The notes under the pieces are model-generated. The model was given only the letters and a program-made list of their open reading frames with translations. It made no database searches and was not told the origin of the DNA. DNA of 47,181 nt. Source: Clostridia bacterium. Lineage in GTDB: Bacteria > Bacillota > Clostridia > Christensenellales > CAG-138. The position numbers and the translations under genes were made by a program. The DNA lies in the NCBI GenBank assembly GCA_017538255.1, contig JAFYJD010000001.1, forward strand, positions 1 to 47,181, in the 5' to 3' direction. The number at the start of each line of letters is the position of its first letter. The stretch's first letter is position 1. Of the stretch, positions 25,835 through 35,353 are shown one piece after another.

Positions 25835-26848
25835 ATGCCTTTGCTTGAAGTAAAAAATCTGCATACTTTCTTTAACACAAAGAAAGGAATCGTAAAAGCG
25901 GTTAACGATGTTTCCTACTCCCTTGAAGCCGGTAAGACCATCGGCATCGTGGGTGAATCCGGCTCCGGTAAATCCGTGTCTGCGATGAGCATCCTTCAGC
26001 TCCTCGACGGCAACGGCTTCATCGACAGCGGTGAGATCATCCTCGAAGGCCGCGACCTTACCAAACTCAGTCTAAAGGAGATGTACCATATCCGCGGTAA
26101 CGATATCTCCGTTATCTTCCAGGAGCCTATGACCAGCCTTAACCCCGTTTATTCGGTTGATAGGCAGCTCAGCGAGCCGTTTATGATCCATCAGGGAATG
26201 AACAAAAAGCAGGCTCACGAACAGGCTCTGAAGATGCTGTACGATGTTCAGATCCCGAACCCCGAAGTCGTTATCAAACAGTATCCGCACCAGCTCTCCG
26301 GCGGTATGCGTCAGCGCGTTATGATCGCTATGGCGCTTGCCTGTAAGCCGAAGATCCTGATCGCCGACGAGCCGACCACCGCGCTTGACGTTACGATCCA
26401 GGCGCAGATTCTCAAACTGATGAACGAACTGAAGGAGTCGACCGGCACCGCGATCATCTTCATCACCCACGATCTCGGCGTTATCAACGAGATGGCGGAC
26501 GATGTTGCGGTTATGTACTGCGGCCAGGTCGTAGAACATGCGCCCGCAAGGGTCATCTTCGGTCAGAACACGATGAGCCACCCCTACACCGAGGGTCTGA
26601 TGCTTTCGATCCCGCGTCTTGAGAACGACAGCGACCGTCTCGACCCGATCCCCGGCGTTGTTCCGCATCCGTTGGCACTGCCCAAGGGCTGCAAGTTCGC
26701 GCCGCGCTGCAAATACTGCACCAAGAAGTGCATCGAAGAAGAGCCGGAACTCGTCGCTGTAAGCGATACGCAGAAGATCAGGTGCTTCTATCCTAACAAG
26801 GAGGAACGGAACAGTGCCGAACACAAACAAATTACTGTCAATTACTAA
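25835..26848 (+). CDS. oppD: Oligopeptide ABC transporter ATPase, OppD type
   Basis: One of two nucleotide-binding subunits that power import, 337 residues, a normal length. Walker A is GESGSGKS (about 39-46), the Q-loop is [10 protein letters not shown], the signature is LSGGMRQR, Walker B is [12 protein letters not shown], and the H-loop is FITHDLG. The C-terminal oligopeptide-transporter extension has the cysteine pattern [15 protein letters not shown] and a later IRCFYPN. AAGGAGG precedes ATG 25835. Its last 35 bases overlap the start of oppF in another frame. Confidence 0.96.
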   Translation: MPLLEVKNLHTFFNTKKGIVKAVNDVSYSLEAGKTIGIVGESGSGKSVSAMSILQLLDGNGFIDSGEIILEGRDLTKLSLKEMYHIRGNDISVIFQEPMTSLNPVYSVDRQLSEPFMIHQGMNKKQAHEQALKMLYDVQIPNPEVVIKQYPHQLSGGMRQRVMIAMALACKPKILIADEPTTALDVTIQAQILKLMNELKESTGTAIIFITHDLGVINEMADDVAVMYCGQVVEHAPARVIFGQNTMSHPYTEGLMLSIPRLENDSDRLDPIPGVVPHPLALPKGCKFAPRCKYCTKKCIEEEPELVAVSDTQKIRCFYPNKEERNSAEHKQITVNY

Positions 26849-28418
26849 TCTTAAGAAGTATTTCCCGGTCGCGAAGTCTTCGATCTTCCAGCGCAAGAGA
26901 CTGTATGTTCGCGCGAACGAAGACATCACCCTCGATATCTATGAGGGTGAAACGCTCGGTATAGTCGGTGAATCCGGCTGCGGTAAATCTACCCTCGGCC
27001 GTGTTCTTCTGCAACTCTATCCGCAGACCGCAGGCTGCACGCTGTACTACGGTACCACTCTTGATAAGTTGACCCCCGGTTATGTCAACGATACGATCAG
27101 GAACAACAATAAGTACCGCGGCAAGATCAACAAGGCAGTTGCCCGCGCAGAAGCCCTTCACAAGAAGGTCGAAGAAGTGGGCGAGGACAACGCGGACTTC
27201 TATCTCCTGCAGGAGACCAACATCGCGGACTGTGAAGTTCAGACTCATAAGAGCAATCTGATCAAGATCATCGGCGGTTTTTATGCCCGTCCCGATGACG
27301 CCGGTACGAAGGCGATGCTCGAACTCAACGAAGCGTATAAAAAGCGCAATGCCGTTGAGAGTGTATGCAAGGAACTTAAGACCGATATCGACGATATCCA
27401 GTACGATCTTCAGAATCCCGAGGTCAAAAAGGCCGACAAACTCAAGGCCAAACTCGAGAAACTTCAAAACTCCCTCAAGATCGAGACCGAAAAACTCGAT
27501 CAGGCTGAGGCTGTTGTTGGAAACGCCCAGAAGAAACTCGACGAAGTCAAGGCAAAGTATGCCGGCGACGCCGAGTTTGAAGAGTACGAAGCGATGCGCG
27601 ATAACGGTATCGACCTTGCCCGTCTTACCTACAACGAGATGCGCGATCTCAGGAAGCAGCTTCAGATCATCTTCCAGGATCCCTACTCCAGTTTGAACCC
27701 GCGTTTCACCGTCGGTCAGGCGATCGAGGAAGGTCTTGTTACCCACAAGTTCTACAAACACGGGTCATCCAAACTCCGTGAGCACATCGTTGATACGATG
27801 GAAAAGTGCGGTCTGCAGGAATATATGCTTCACAGATTCCCACATCAGTTCTCCGGCGGTCAGCGTCAGCGTATCTGTATCGCTCGCGCGCTCGCAGTAC
27901 AGCCAAAGTTCGTTGTTTGCGACGAATGCGTATCCGCGCTTGACGTGTCCATTCAGTCGCAGATCATCAACCTGCTGCAGGAACTGAAGGAAAAGCAGAA
28001 GTTGACCTATATGTTCATTTCGCACGACCTCAGCGTTGTTAAGTTTATCTCCGACCGTATCGCGGTTATGTACCTCGGTAACGTCGTAGAACTTGCCGAC
28101 AAAAAGACGATCTTTGACGATCCTCGCCATCCGTACACCGTTGCGCTGCTCTCGTCCATCCCGACCACCGAGGAAGGCTCGGCGGATAAGGAGCGTATTA
28201 TCCTCGAGGGTAGTATCCCCAGTCCCGTCAATCCTCCGTCCGGTTGTAAGTTTAGGACGCGCTGCTATATGGCGACCGAAAAGTGCTCCCGCGTAGCGCC
28301 CCAGCTTCAGGAGATCACTCCGGGCCACTTCTGTGCCTGCCACTATCCCGAGCGCAAGATCGACGAGAACAAGAACTTCCTCTTCGATGTAAAGACCACG
28401 AAGACCGAGAAGGAATAA
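26814..28418 (+). CDS. oppF: OppF-type ATPase with a long coiled-coil insertion
   Basis: Second nucleotide-binding subunit, 534 residues against roughly 320 usually. It starts at GTG 26814 behind AAGGAGG, inside oppD. Walker A GESGCGKST is at 52-60, but the Q-loop FQDPYSSLNPR comes only at 287, some 185 residues later than normal. The extra stretch (about 85-270) is highly charged and helical, with a heptad-like part at about 170-250 (KKADKLKAKLEKLQNSL in the middle). After it come the signature FSGGQRQR, Walker B VCDECVSALD, the H-loop FISHDLS and the cysteine-containing C-terminus. All ATPase motifs are intact. Confidence 0.94.
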   Translation: MPNTNKLLSITNLKKYFPVAKSSIFQRKRLYVRANEDITLDIYEGETLGIVGESGCGKSTLGRVLLQLYPQTAGCTLYYGTTLDKLTPGYVNDTIRNNNKYRGKINKAVARAEALHKKVEEVGEDNADFYLLQETNIADCEVQTHKSNLIKIIGGFYARPDDAGTKAMLELNEAYKKRNAVESVCKELKTDIDDIQYDLQNPEVKKADKLKAKLEKLQNSLKIETEKLDQAEAVVGNAQKKLDEVKAKYAGDAEFEEYEAMRDNGIDLARLTYNEMRDLRKQLQIIFQDPYSSLNPRFTVGQAIEEGLVTHKFYKHGSSKLREHIVDTMEKCGLQEYMLHRFPHQFSGGQRQRICIARALAVQPKFVVCDECVSALDVSIQSQIINLLQELKEKQKLTYMFISHDLSVVKFISDRIAVMYLGNVVELADKKTIFDDPRHPYTVALLSSIPTTEEGSADKERIILEGSIPSPVNPPSGCKFRTRCYMATEKCSRVAPQLQEITPGHFCACHYPERKIDENKNFLFDVKTTKTEKE

Positions 28419-28419
28419 T

Positions 28420-28605
28420 ATGCGCCAGTCTGAACGCGAAAGATTGGAGTTTCTCGAAGAACTCAACGAGGAGAGTGAAGAGAAGATCAAACTCGAAAAG
28501 AACGACGGTCTTGCCCTATGGCTTGCGGGTCTGCTGATGGTCGGACTGCCTTGCTTGGCAGCACTGATTATCGTAGCGATCGCAGTACTGTTGCTCTTCA
28601 CCTAA
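28420..28605 (+). CDS. Tiny tail-anchored membrane protein ending the opp operon
   Basis: Product of 61 residues whose ATG lies one base after the oppF stop. The first 30 residues are acidic and helical (RLEFLEELNEESEEKIKLE). The last 28 are one long hydrophobic helix. It looks like a small accessory subunit that could contact the transporter through its charged helix, perhaps the coiled coil of OppF. I know no family for it, and the function is inferred only from position. Confidence 0.6.
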   Translation: MRQSERERLEFLEELNEESEEKIKLEKNDGLALWLAGLLMVGLPCLAALIIVAIAVLLLFT

Positions 28606-28612
28606 TAAAATT

Positions 28613-28641
28613 CGCCGCCGGTTTGTCCGTGCGGATTAGGG
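28613..28641. other. Left half of the interrupted opp/ltaE terminator (left chromosome-element junction)
   Basis: CGCCGCCGG (28613-28621) and GCGGATTAGGG (28631-28641) lie just after the opp operon. Their complements CCGGCGGCG (42877-42885) and CCCTTATCCGC (42854-42864, one mismatch) lie about 14 kb away, the former followed by six T residues. Rejoined they make a long hairpin terminator between the convergent opp operon and ltaE. AATAAAATT before the left arm supplies the T-rich tail for the minus strand. Confidence 0.6.
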
Positions 28642-28663
28642 AAAATGTAAATCTCTAAAAAGG

Positions 28664-30386
<1,723 letters not shown>

Positions 30387-30390
30387 TCAA

Positions 30391-30429
30391 GCGGTAGTGT
30401 ATTACACCGTACTATCGCAGAAAATGCAA
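30391..30429 (-). promoter_or_regulatory. Recombinase promoter with overlapping palindromes
   Basis: On the minus strand TTGCAT (30424-30429), a 17-base spacer, then TGTAAT (30401-30406). Two palindromes cover it: GTGTA-T-TACAC (30397-30407) and GCGGTAGT/ACTATCGC (30391-30398 with 30411-30418, one mismatch). This would let a repressor keep the recombinase silent. Confidence 0.5.
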
Positions 30430-30434
30430 GTCAT

Positions 30435-30638
30435 TCAGGCAATATTGTTGTGTCCAAACTGATAACTTTTCTGCGCTGTTTCCACGCCGTCCAGTATCAG
30501 CTTTTTGACCTTGTCATAGGCCGTTTCCTTTGCCGCATCGCCCTGCACGGAGATGACCGTAAAAAGCGTATTACCGATGGTCATTTCCGTGCTGCGGCAG
30601 GGCTTGCCGTTATAGGTTGAGAGGGTGTTTTCCGTCAT
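30435..30638 (-). CDS. TnpW-like small transposon protein
   Basis: Product of 67 residues resembling the TnpW family of small proteins carried by clostridial integrative elements. The block STEMTIGNTLFTVISVQGD, followed by KETAYDKVKKLILDG, matches the family pattern of a short beta hairpin and a helix. The molecular role of TnpW is not established. Its ATG shares bases with the stop of the capsid gene (ATGA), so the two are translationally coupled, and the recombinase promoter starts directly after it. Confidence 0.65.
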   Translation of the reverse strand: MTENTLSTYNGKPCRSTEMTIGNTLFTVISVQGDAAKETAYDKVKKLILDGVETAQKSYQFGHNNIA

Positions 30639-31555
30639 GCCGTCACCGCCAGAACCTTTACAGCCTCCGGACGGATAAGCAGCCCATCGAGATGCTCGAC
30701 ACCGAGATACCCGATTTTCTGCTCCAGAGCGAACTTTTCGTAAAGGGTACGCACGGTCAGAGGCACACGGTCGATGATGGTGTAGTAGGAGAAATCACCG
30801 AAGGCGATGGGTTTGCCGTCAGAGGGCATGAACTCGGAAATGTGGACAGGCTTACCGAGAACGGTGTCGCTGTTCTGATTCCAGAGGTACTGCCCGTTCT
30901 GGTCCTTGAGCGTTTTCAGCTTCAGAGCCGTTTCATCGTTCATGAGCCATGCGCCGCCGGAACGGTACTGCTTGTCCACGGAGAAGTACAGAGCCAGAAC
31001 ATCATCAAAGGTTATATCGCCGGTGACGTTGATGCCGGTCTCGGCATCGGACAGGATACCCTTGGGCATATTCACACCGGTGCCGTTGATGAAGGCGTTT
31101 TCCTCGGCTCTGCCGAAACGCTTGGAAAACTGGCCGACAAGGTAGGTCTCCAGATCGAAACTTTTGTCGCTGATGAAATCGTTCTCGATAGCGGTGATGA
31201 TCGCCAGCTTGTGAGTAGCCACAGCCTTGTCCGGGAAACTGTCAACGGCGGTGGGAGTGGAGCCGCCTTCCGGTACCCAAACAGGAAGGTCCTCGGCATC
31301 GGACAGACGGATGGTGTGATCGTTCTTGGTGGCGTTCATAACAGTGCCGATCCTGCGGAAGAGGTTATGCGCCTTCAGAGCCGCAGAATACTTGTTACCG
31401 GTGCTCTCCGGGAGCAGATAGGTGTTGGTGAGAGAGTGCTTGCCGTCGATCAGATCTCCGAAGGCTTTGTCATCACCGTGCAGGCCCTTCCAGAAGCTGT
31501 CGTTGTAGCTGGATGTGCCGATGGAAGTGTAATTGTTGTTGAAGAATTTATTCAT
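30635..31555 (-). CDS. HK97-type phage major capsid protein
   Basis: Product of 306 residues when started at ATG 31555 (MNKFFNNNYTS), which has AAGGAGGA upstream; the open frame to 31792 is spurious. HK97-fold capsid features are visible: VWVPEGGSTP near the E-loop, a spine helix with FSKRFGRAEENAFINGTG and MPKGIL, GGAWLMNDETALKLKTLKD, GKPVHISEFMP and GDFSYYTIIDR in the A domain. There is no N-terminal scaffold or delta domain and no protease gene. It is the only virion gene in the element, so it is either a phage remnant or serves a satellite that makes its own shell. The reading frame is intact. Confidence 0.88.
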   Translation of the reverse strand: MNKFFNNNYTSIGTSSYNDSFWKGLHGDDKAFGDLIDGKHSLTNTYLLPESTGNKYSAALKAHNLFRRIGTVMNATKNDHTIRLSDAEDLPVWVPEGGSTPTAVDSFPDKAVATHKLAIITAIENDFISDKSFDLETYLVGQFSKRFGRAEENAFINGTGVNMPKGILSDAETGINVTGDITFDDVLALYFSVDKQYRSGGAWLMNDETALKLKTLKDQNGQYLWNQNSDTVLGKPVHISEFMPSDGKPIAFGDFSYYTIIDRVPLTVRTLYEKFALEQKIGYLGVEHLDGLLIRPEAVKVLAVTA

Positions 31556-31568
31556 TTCGTTGTCCTCC

Positions 31569-31850
31569 TTACAGACAGTAGCGGCAAAGGTATACCGCCG
31601 TATTATTTGGTGTGTAGTAGTGTTCCATCTTCTTGCCGCAGCACGGACAGGCGATTTCGCCGGAATCCCTACTGCTGTGAAGATGATAGATGTGGTCCAT
31701 GATTTCTTCGAGATACGGATTACCGCTGTCCTTGAGACGGGAATCCGACAGTGCCGGGAACATGGCCACTTTGTGTTTGCCGGAATCGTCAATATCGATT
31801 ACCGGAAAATACCGTGGGATAGGCAGCCCGTATTCGTCTTTCGGCCTCAT
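31569..31850 (-). CDS. Small zinc-ribbon protein
   Basis: Product of 93 residues ending in a probable zinc ribbon: CPCCGKK (about 68-74) and CRYC at the very end (about 89-92). The N-terminal part is unknown. Its ATG overlaps the stop of the upstream small gene (ATGA), and the capsid gene starts 13 bases after its stop, so the three are one transcript. Probably a nucleic-acid or protein binder, a guess from the zinc ribbon alone. Confidence 0.6.
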   Translation of the reverse strand: MRPKDEYGLPIPRYFPVIDIDDSGKHKVAMFPALSDSRLKDSGNPYLEEIMDHIYHLHSSRDSGEIACPCCGKKMEHYYTPNNTAVYLCRYCL

Positions 31851-32107
31851 GAGTTGCCTCCGTCCAGTTCCTCGAAGCGGCCACGGCAGAATTGCATGGC
31901 TTCGGCATAGGACGGGAACGCCACGCAGGAGAAGCCGTACTGAACACGCCAGTGCCAGTTTTTATTGTCGTTGCTTTCGAGGATCGCCACGGGCCTGCCT
32001 CGCTTGGTACGCATCAGCTTCACGCAGGTGTAGTCCTTGGTGGAGAAGAATCTCACATCGTCCTGCGTGAACGCTGCTTTTTTCTGATAGATAAGTCTGT
32101 GAAACAT
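31847..32107 (-). CDS. Hypothetical small protein of the element
   Basis: Product of 86 residues, basic at the start and rich in aromatics (WHWRVQYGFSCVAFPSYAEAMQFC). It starts at ATG 32107 with AAGGAGGAAA upstream and ends in a four-base overlap with the zinc-ribbon gene. No family recognised. Good ribosome site and coupling make it a credible gene. Confidence 0.6.
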   Translation of the reverse strand: MFHRLIYQKKAAFTQDDVRFFSTKDYTCVKLMRTKRGRPVAILESNDNKNWHWRVQYGFSCVAFPSYAEAMQFCRGRFEELDGGNS

Positions 32108-32292
32108 AAACGTTTCCTCCTTGATTTTTTGAAAAAATTAGCCGGGGTTAATTACCCTTTTGATTTCGCGTTTTTACGCACGAGACCCCACGCCGCTGTC
32201 CGGCTGGAAAGGTCACAGAGATTCAGACCGCCCTACGGTCCACGGGGAGAACAGCTATCTCTCATATCGTCACCACCTTTCGCTTGGGGCAG

Positions 32293-32363
32293 ATGGGGCA
32301 AGCAATTATGGTTATTTCGTAAGAACGATTTTCTATAGAAAAAACCATAGTCAGCTGCCCCAT
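32293..32363. repeat. Nested inverted repeat between primase and small genes
   Basis: ATGGGGCA (32293-32300) pairs with TGCCCCAT (32356-32363), and inside it TATGGTT (32307-32313) pairs with AACCATA (32343-32349). The loop holds a further palindrome TTTTCTATAGAAAA. It lies within the 269-base gap 32108-32376. It could be a terminator or processing site downstream of the primase, or a DNA-level site for the element. Confidence 0.45.
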
Positions 32364-32376
32364 GTGCCACAGAGAG

Positions 32377-34689
32377 TTATTTCAAGAACTCCACTGCCTC
32401 ACGGAGTGCGTATCCCATGAGGACTGTGGTTTTCTCTCCACCGGATTTCGGACGTTTTCGTATGACCTTGCCCACATCGAACTTCCGCAGCTCTGCAATG
32501 AAGTTCTTGTTGTTTTCCACATAGCAGCCGTTCCCGGCGCACCACGTGCGGTAGGCTTCATAGATTTCCGAGGTCTTGGTCTCAGCACCGGCATCGACTA
32601 CAAGGCAGTCCTCCGCAAACTGAGCGATCTTGTCGCTGTCGTGGTAGTAAGCGTTGGTGGCATCAATAACCGATTGCGGAGGGGTAAATCCCTCGATCTG
32701 CAGGAGTCGGTATCCCTCCAGCATCCAGTTCAGGATTGCGCTCTGCACCTCCGGTTTGCCAAACTCCGCTTTCAGTCCTTTGTCCTGCTCCCATTCCTCG
32801 AAATGCTTGTCGAAGGGGATGATCAGCACACGGCCGCTGGTGAAAAGCGTGGTATCCGTGATGACCGGCAGATAGTTGGTGTTGACATAGAGCTTGAACT
32901 GCGGCTGGAAATCGAAGCTGTTCTCGTGCAGGAAACGGGCGTTGAGAGTATCGTTGCCGGTCATGCTCTTGACCTGAGCGGCATTGAGCAGAAGGCCCCG
33001 GCTCGGCTCAGAGATATTTGCCAGACGGATACCGGCAAGACGGGCGATATCCTCGCTGGGATTCTGGCTGTTGACGCTGTGCTTGAGCGCGATCGTCTCC
33101 GGTCTTACCGCTCTGCCATAATCGCCCATGACGCGCAGGATGCTTTCCATGAGTGTTCCTTTGCCGTTACGAGTGGTCTCGCCGTAGAGGAAGAACATAC
33201 ACTCGAAACGGGTATCGCCGCTGACGGAGTAGCCGAGAGCCTTTTGCAGGAACCGGGCCTTTTCCATATCACCGCTCATGATCTCGGTGATGAAGCGGCT
33301 GTACCGTTCACTCCGGGCACCGGGGACGTATTCCACGGGCGTGATCTTTGTCAGCCGGTCCTCGGCATTGTGTTCCCGGAATTCGTTTGTGCGAAGATCG
33401 AGGGTGCCGTTGGCGCAGTTGAACAGGAACCGGTCGTTATCGAATTCCTGCATAGGAATGGGATACACGCTCTGGGCATCGGACAGGATCGTAAGACGCA
33501 TATGGCGGCTCTGCCATTTCCGGCAGAAATCGATATAGCTTTTGCGTTTATGCTCATCGTGGATATCCAGCGCATACCGCATGAGCGCGTTTGCCAGAGC
33601 CTTGCACAGCTCCATCGCTTTCAGGGAGCCGGGATCGGGTACCCAGTGCGTGCCGTCAAAGCAGTACCACTGCTTACGCTCCGGCACGAAACGGATGATG
33701 CTCTTGTAAACATCTGCGTACAATCTGCCGTTGCCGATGTCGTTCCAAGGGTAGCGGTCATTCTCTGCCGGATTGAGCGCACTCACCGTCTGCTGCAAAT
33801 CGTTGAAATCGTCCGCCGCCGAGGATTTCCGCACGGGCTTGTAGAACTCCGTACACATCGCCACAGCCTTGCTTAGAGTGCCGATCCGGTAATCTTCCCG
33901 TTCCCATTTGTCGCGCATCAGAGCCGATTGCCTGAACAGCCGGTCCATTTGCCCGGTATCGCCGCCGCAGAAAAATGCAAGTCGGCAGCAGACGGATAAG
34001 TCCACTTCGCTGTGTGACATTCCGTCTGGGATTACGCCGTTCCACATGGCTTTGAAGTTCTCCCCGTTTTTATATGAGAAGGCTTTCTGAAGAACGGATT
34101 CATCGGAGAGATAGCTGCCCGGAGCGGTCACATGGGTTTTCGCCTTTTCCGGTCTTTTCATGTACTGTTCCAGCACAGCTGTCAGAGCCTCGGAACGCTC
34201 CTCAAGGTCGGTGCCGCTGATGGCGTTTCCCGTGACGGTGACGAAGCGGTTCGTGTATCCTGCCACATAGATCTCCAGCTTGTTCTGACGGTTATTGATG
34301 TAATAGCGGTCTTTGTCATAGGCCGGGAGCGATGCTTTGAAGAGAATGCGGACACCGGTCCCGGACGGACTGTATTCGGTATAGGTGTCCATCCGGGCAA
34401 TGATGTCCTGCGCCATATCCGACAGTGCTCCGTCCGTGACGCAGTGGTCAATATCGATGGCGCAGATGTCACCGAACACACCGATGCCTATCCCGTCATA
34501 TCCGTTTCGGCGGCTGACGGCGGCAGCGTAATCGGTGAAGGTGGCCTTGTTCGTTGAATCAGCCCTGAATCCGTTCAATTGATACGGCACCTTTGTCCTG
34601 TCCCCGTTTCGTTCTTCGTATTTCCAGAGGCAGAACGAGCCTCGTGTTTTCAGTTCCTGCGGCAGCTTTTCGTACATATCTGTAATCAT
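32377..34689 (-). CDS. D5/P4-type phage primase-helicase
   Basis: Replication protein of phage and plasmid origin, 770 residues. The N-terminal half is a primase-polymerase-like region with a GDICAIDIDHCVTDG acidic motif (about 110-125) and SPSGTGVRILFKA. The middle matches the D5 N-terminal region (around YCFDGTHWVPD). The C-terminal third is a superfamily 3 helicase with Walker A GETTRNGKGT (about 503-512) and the downstream LYVNTNYLPVITDT and RVLIIPFDKHF motifs. It should initiate replication of the excised element. The exact start (34689 or the in-frame ATG 12 bases later) is unsettled. It reads away from a repeat-rich region. Confidence 0.9.
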   Translation of the reverse strand: MITDMYEKLPQELKTRGSFCLWKYEERNGDRTKVPYQLNGFRADSTNKATFTDYAAAVSRRNGYDGIGIGVFGDICAIDIDHCVTDGALSDMAQDIIARMDTYTEYSPSGTGVRILFKASLPAYDKDRYYINNRQNKLEIYVAGYTNRFVTVTGNAISGTDLEERSEALTAVLEQYMKRPEKAKTHVTAPGSYLSDESVLQKAFSYKNGENFKAMWNGVIPDGMSHSEVDLSVCCRLAFFCGGDTGQMDRLFRQSALMRDKWEREDYRIGTLSKAVAMCTEFYKPVRKSSAADDFNDLQQTVSALNPAENDRYPWNDIGNGRLYADVYKSIIRFVPERKQWYCFDGTHWVPDPGSLKAMELCKALANALMRYALDIHDEHKRKSYIDFCRKWQSRHMRLTILSDAQSVYPIPMQEFDNDRFLFNCANGTLDLRTNEFREHNAEDRLTKITPVEYVPGARSERYSRFITEIMSGDMEKARFLQKALGYSVSGDTRFECMFFLYGETTRNGKGTLMESILRVMGDYGRAVRPETIALKHSVNSQNPSEDIARLAGIRLANISEPSRGLLLNAAQVKSMTGNDTLNARFLHENSFDFQPQFKLYVNTNYLPVITDTTLFTSGRVLIIPFDKHFEEWEQDKGLKAEFGKPEVQSAILNWMLEGYRLLQIEGFTPPQSVIDATNAYYHDSDKIAQFAEDCLVVDAGAETKTSEIYEAYRTWCAGNGCYVENNKNFIAELRKFDVGKVIRKRPKSGGEKTTVLMGYALREAVEFLK

Positions 34690-34719
34690 CCTTTCCGGAG
34701 GGCTTTATCCCGTCCTCAC

Positions 34720-34994
34720 TACCCACTGGAGGGTAATGGCTCAAGTGGTCCGCTTTTCTGGAGAAAATTTTCGTTCCCTCAACAGGTAGCCTTGGCGGAG
34801 GGCCAAAACTGACGGTTTCGGAAAATTTCTTTTCTCAATACCCACTGGAGGGTTTTGCAGGTTTTGAACGAAAGATTTTCAAATTTTCTTTCCCTCAATC
34901 TTCCCTTGACAAAAATCGCCGTTTGGCCAAAAAGTTTTGAAACTTTTTTCTCTCTACTTCTCAACGGACATGAGAAGCCGTTTTGAACGAAAGA
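34720..34994. repeat. Repeat-rich region, possible replication origin of the element
   Basis: The gene-free stretch 34690-35120 holds several repeats. TACCCACTGGAGGGT occurs at 34720-34734 and 34839-34853. GTTTTGAACGAAAGA occurs at 34861-34875 and 34980-34994. Loosely similar AATTTTC-TTTCCCTCAA blocks lie near 34767, 34828 and 34879. It sits directly upstream of a primase-helicase, where origins of such elements are expected. No open frame of note crosses it. Confidence 0.45.
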
Positions 34995-34999
34995 AAATG

Positions 35000-35026
35000 A
35001 AAAAACCTCCGAGAAAATCCCGGAGG
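35000..35026 (-). terminator. Minus-strand terminator upstream of the primase operon
   Basis: On the minus strand CCTCCG (35021-35026) pairs with CGGAGG (35006-35011), followed by TTTTTT. No minus-strand gene lies before it, so it either stops antisense transcription or acts as an attenuator in the leader of the primase operon. Confidence 0.6.
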
Positions 35027-35048
35027 CGTATTGTTCACAATCCCGTCA

Positions 35049-35077
35049 TTGATTTTTACGGAATTATTTGATATAAT
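35049..35077 (+). promoter_or_regulatory. Promoter of the Type I restriction operon
   Basis: TTGATT (35049-35054), a 17-base spacer, then TATAAT (35072-35077), about 45 bases before the XRE regulator gene. Confidence 0.8.
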
Positions 35078-35120
35078 TATGCTATATCTTTGACCAGTCG
35101 AAGCAAAGGAGACAACAGAT

Positions 35121-35348
35121 ATGAGTTTTTCAGAAGAACTGAAGAGTATCCGGCAGCACTCCTTCCTGTCTCAGGAGGCTTTTGCCCGTGAGCTGAATGT
35201 TTCGTTCTCATCCGTCAACCGCTGGGAAGGCGGCAGAGCGAAACCGAATCTCAACGCCATGAAGAATATAAAAGCGTTTTGCGAGGCGCATAACATCGAT
35301 TTCTCCAATCTCGAAAGAGAATGGTATGAAATGGGCAAGGAGGTCTGA
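35121..35348 (+). CDS. XRE-family helix-turn-helix regulator
   Basis: Product of 75 residues, almost entirely one Cro/C1-type DNA-binding domain: SFSEELKSIRQHSFLSQEAFARELNVSFSSVNRWEGG in outline, with the recognition helix at SFSSVNRWE. AAAGGAGA lies 10 bases before ATG 35121. It is the first gene of the hsd operon and probably controls it, delaying restriction until methylation is established as other RM-linked regulators do. Control of the divergent primase operon is also possible. Confidence 0.85.
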   Translation: MSFSEELKSIRQHSFLSQEAFARELNVSFSSVNRWEGGRAKPNLNAMKNIKAFCEAHNIDFSNLEREWYEMGKEV

Positions 35349-35353
35349 CGGTA

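Noticed and set aside
30617..31702. Plus-strand frame opposite the capsid gene
   Set aside because: The minus strand has HK97 capsid features and a strong ribosome site; the plus frame has neither.
31556..31792. N-terminal extension of the capsid frame
   Set aside because: The extension is cysteine- and arginine-rich, overlaps the zinc-ribbon gene in another frame, and lacks a ribosome site, while ATG 31555 has one.
32362..33876. Long plus-strand frame opposite the primase-helicase
   Set aside because: The minus strand carries helicase motifs in the right order; the opposite frame has none.
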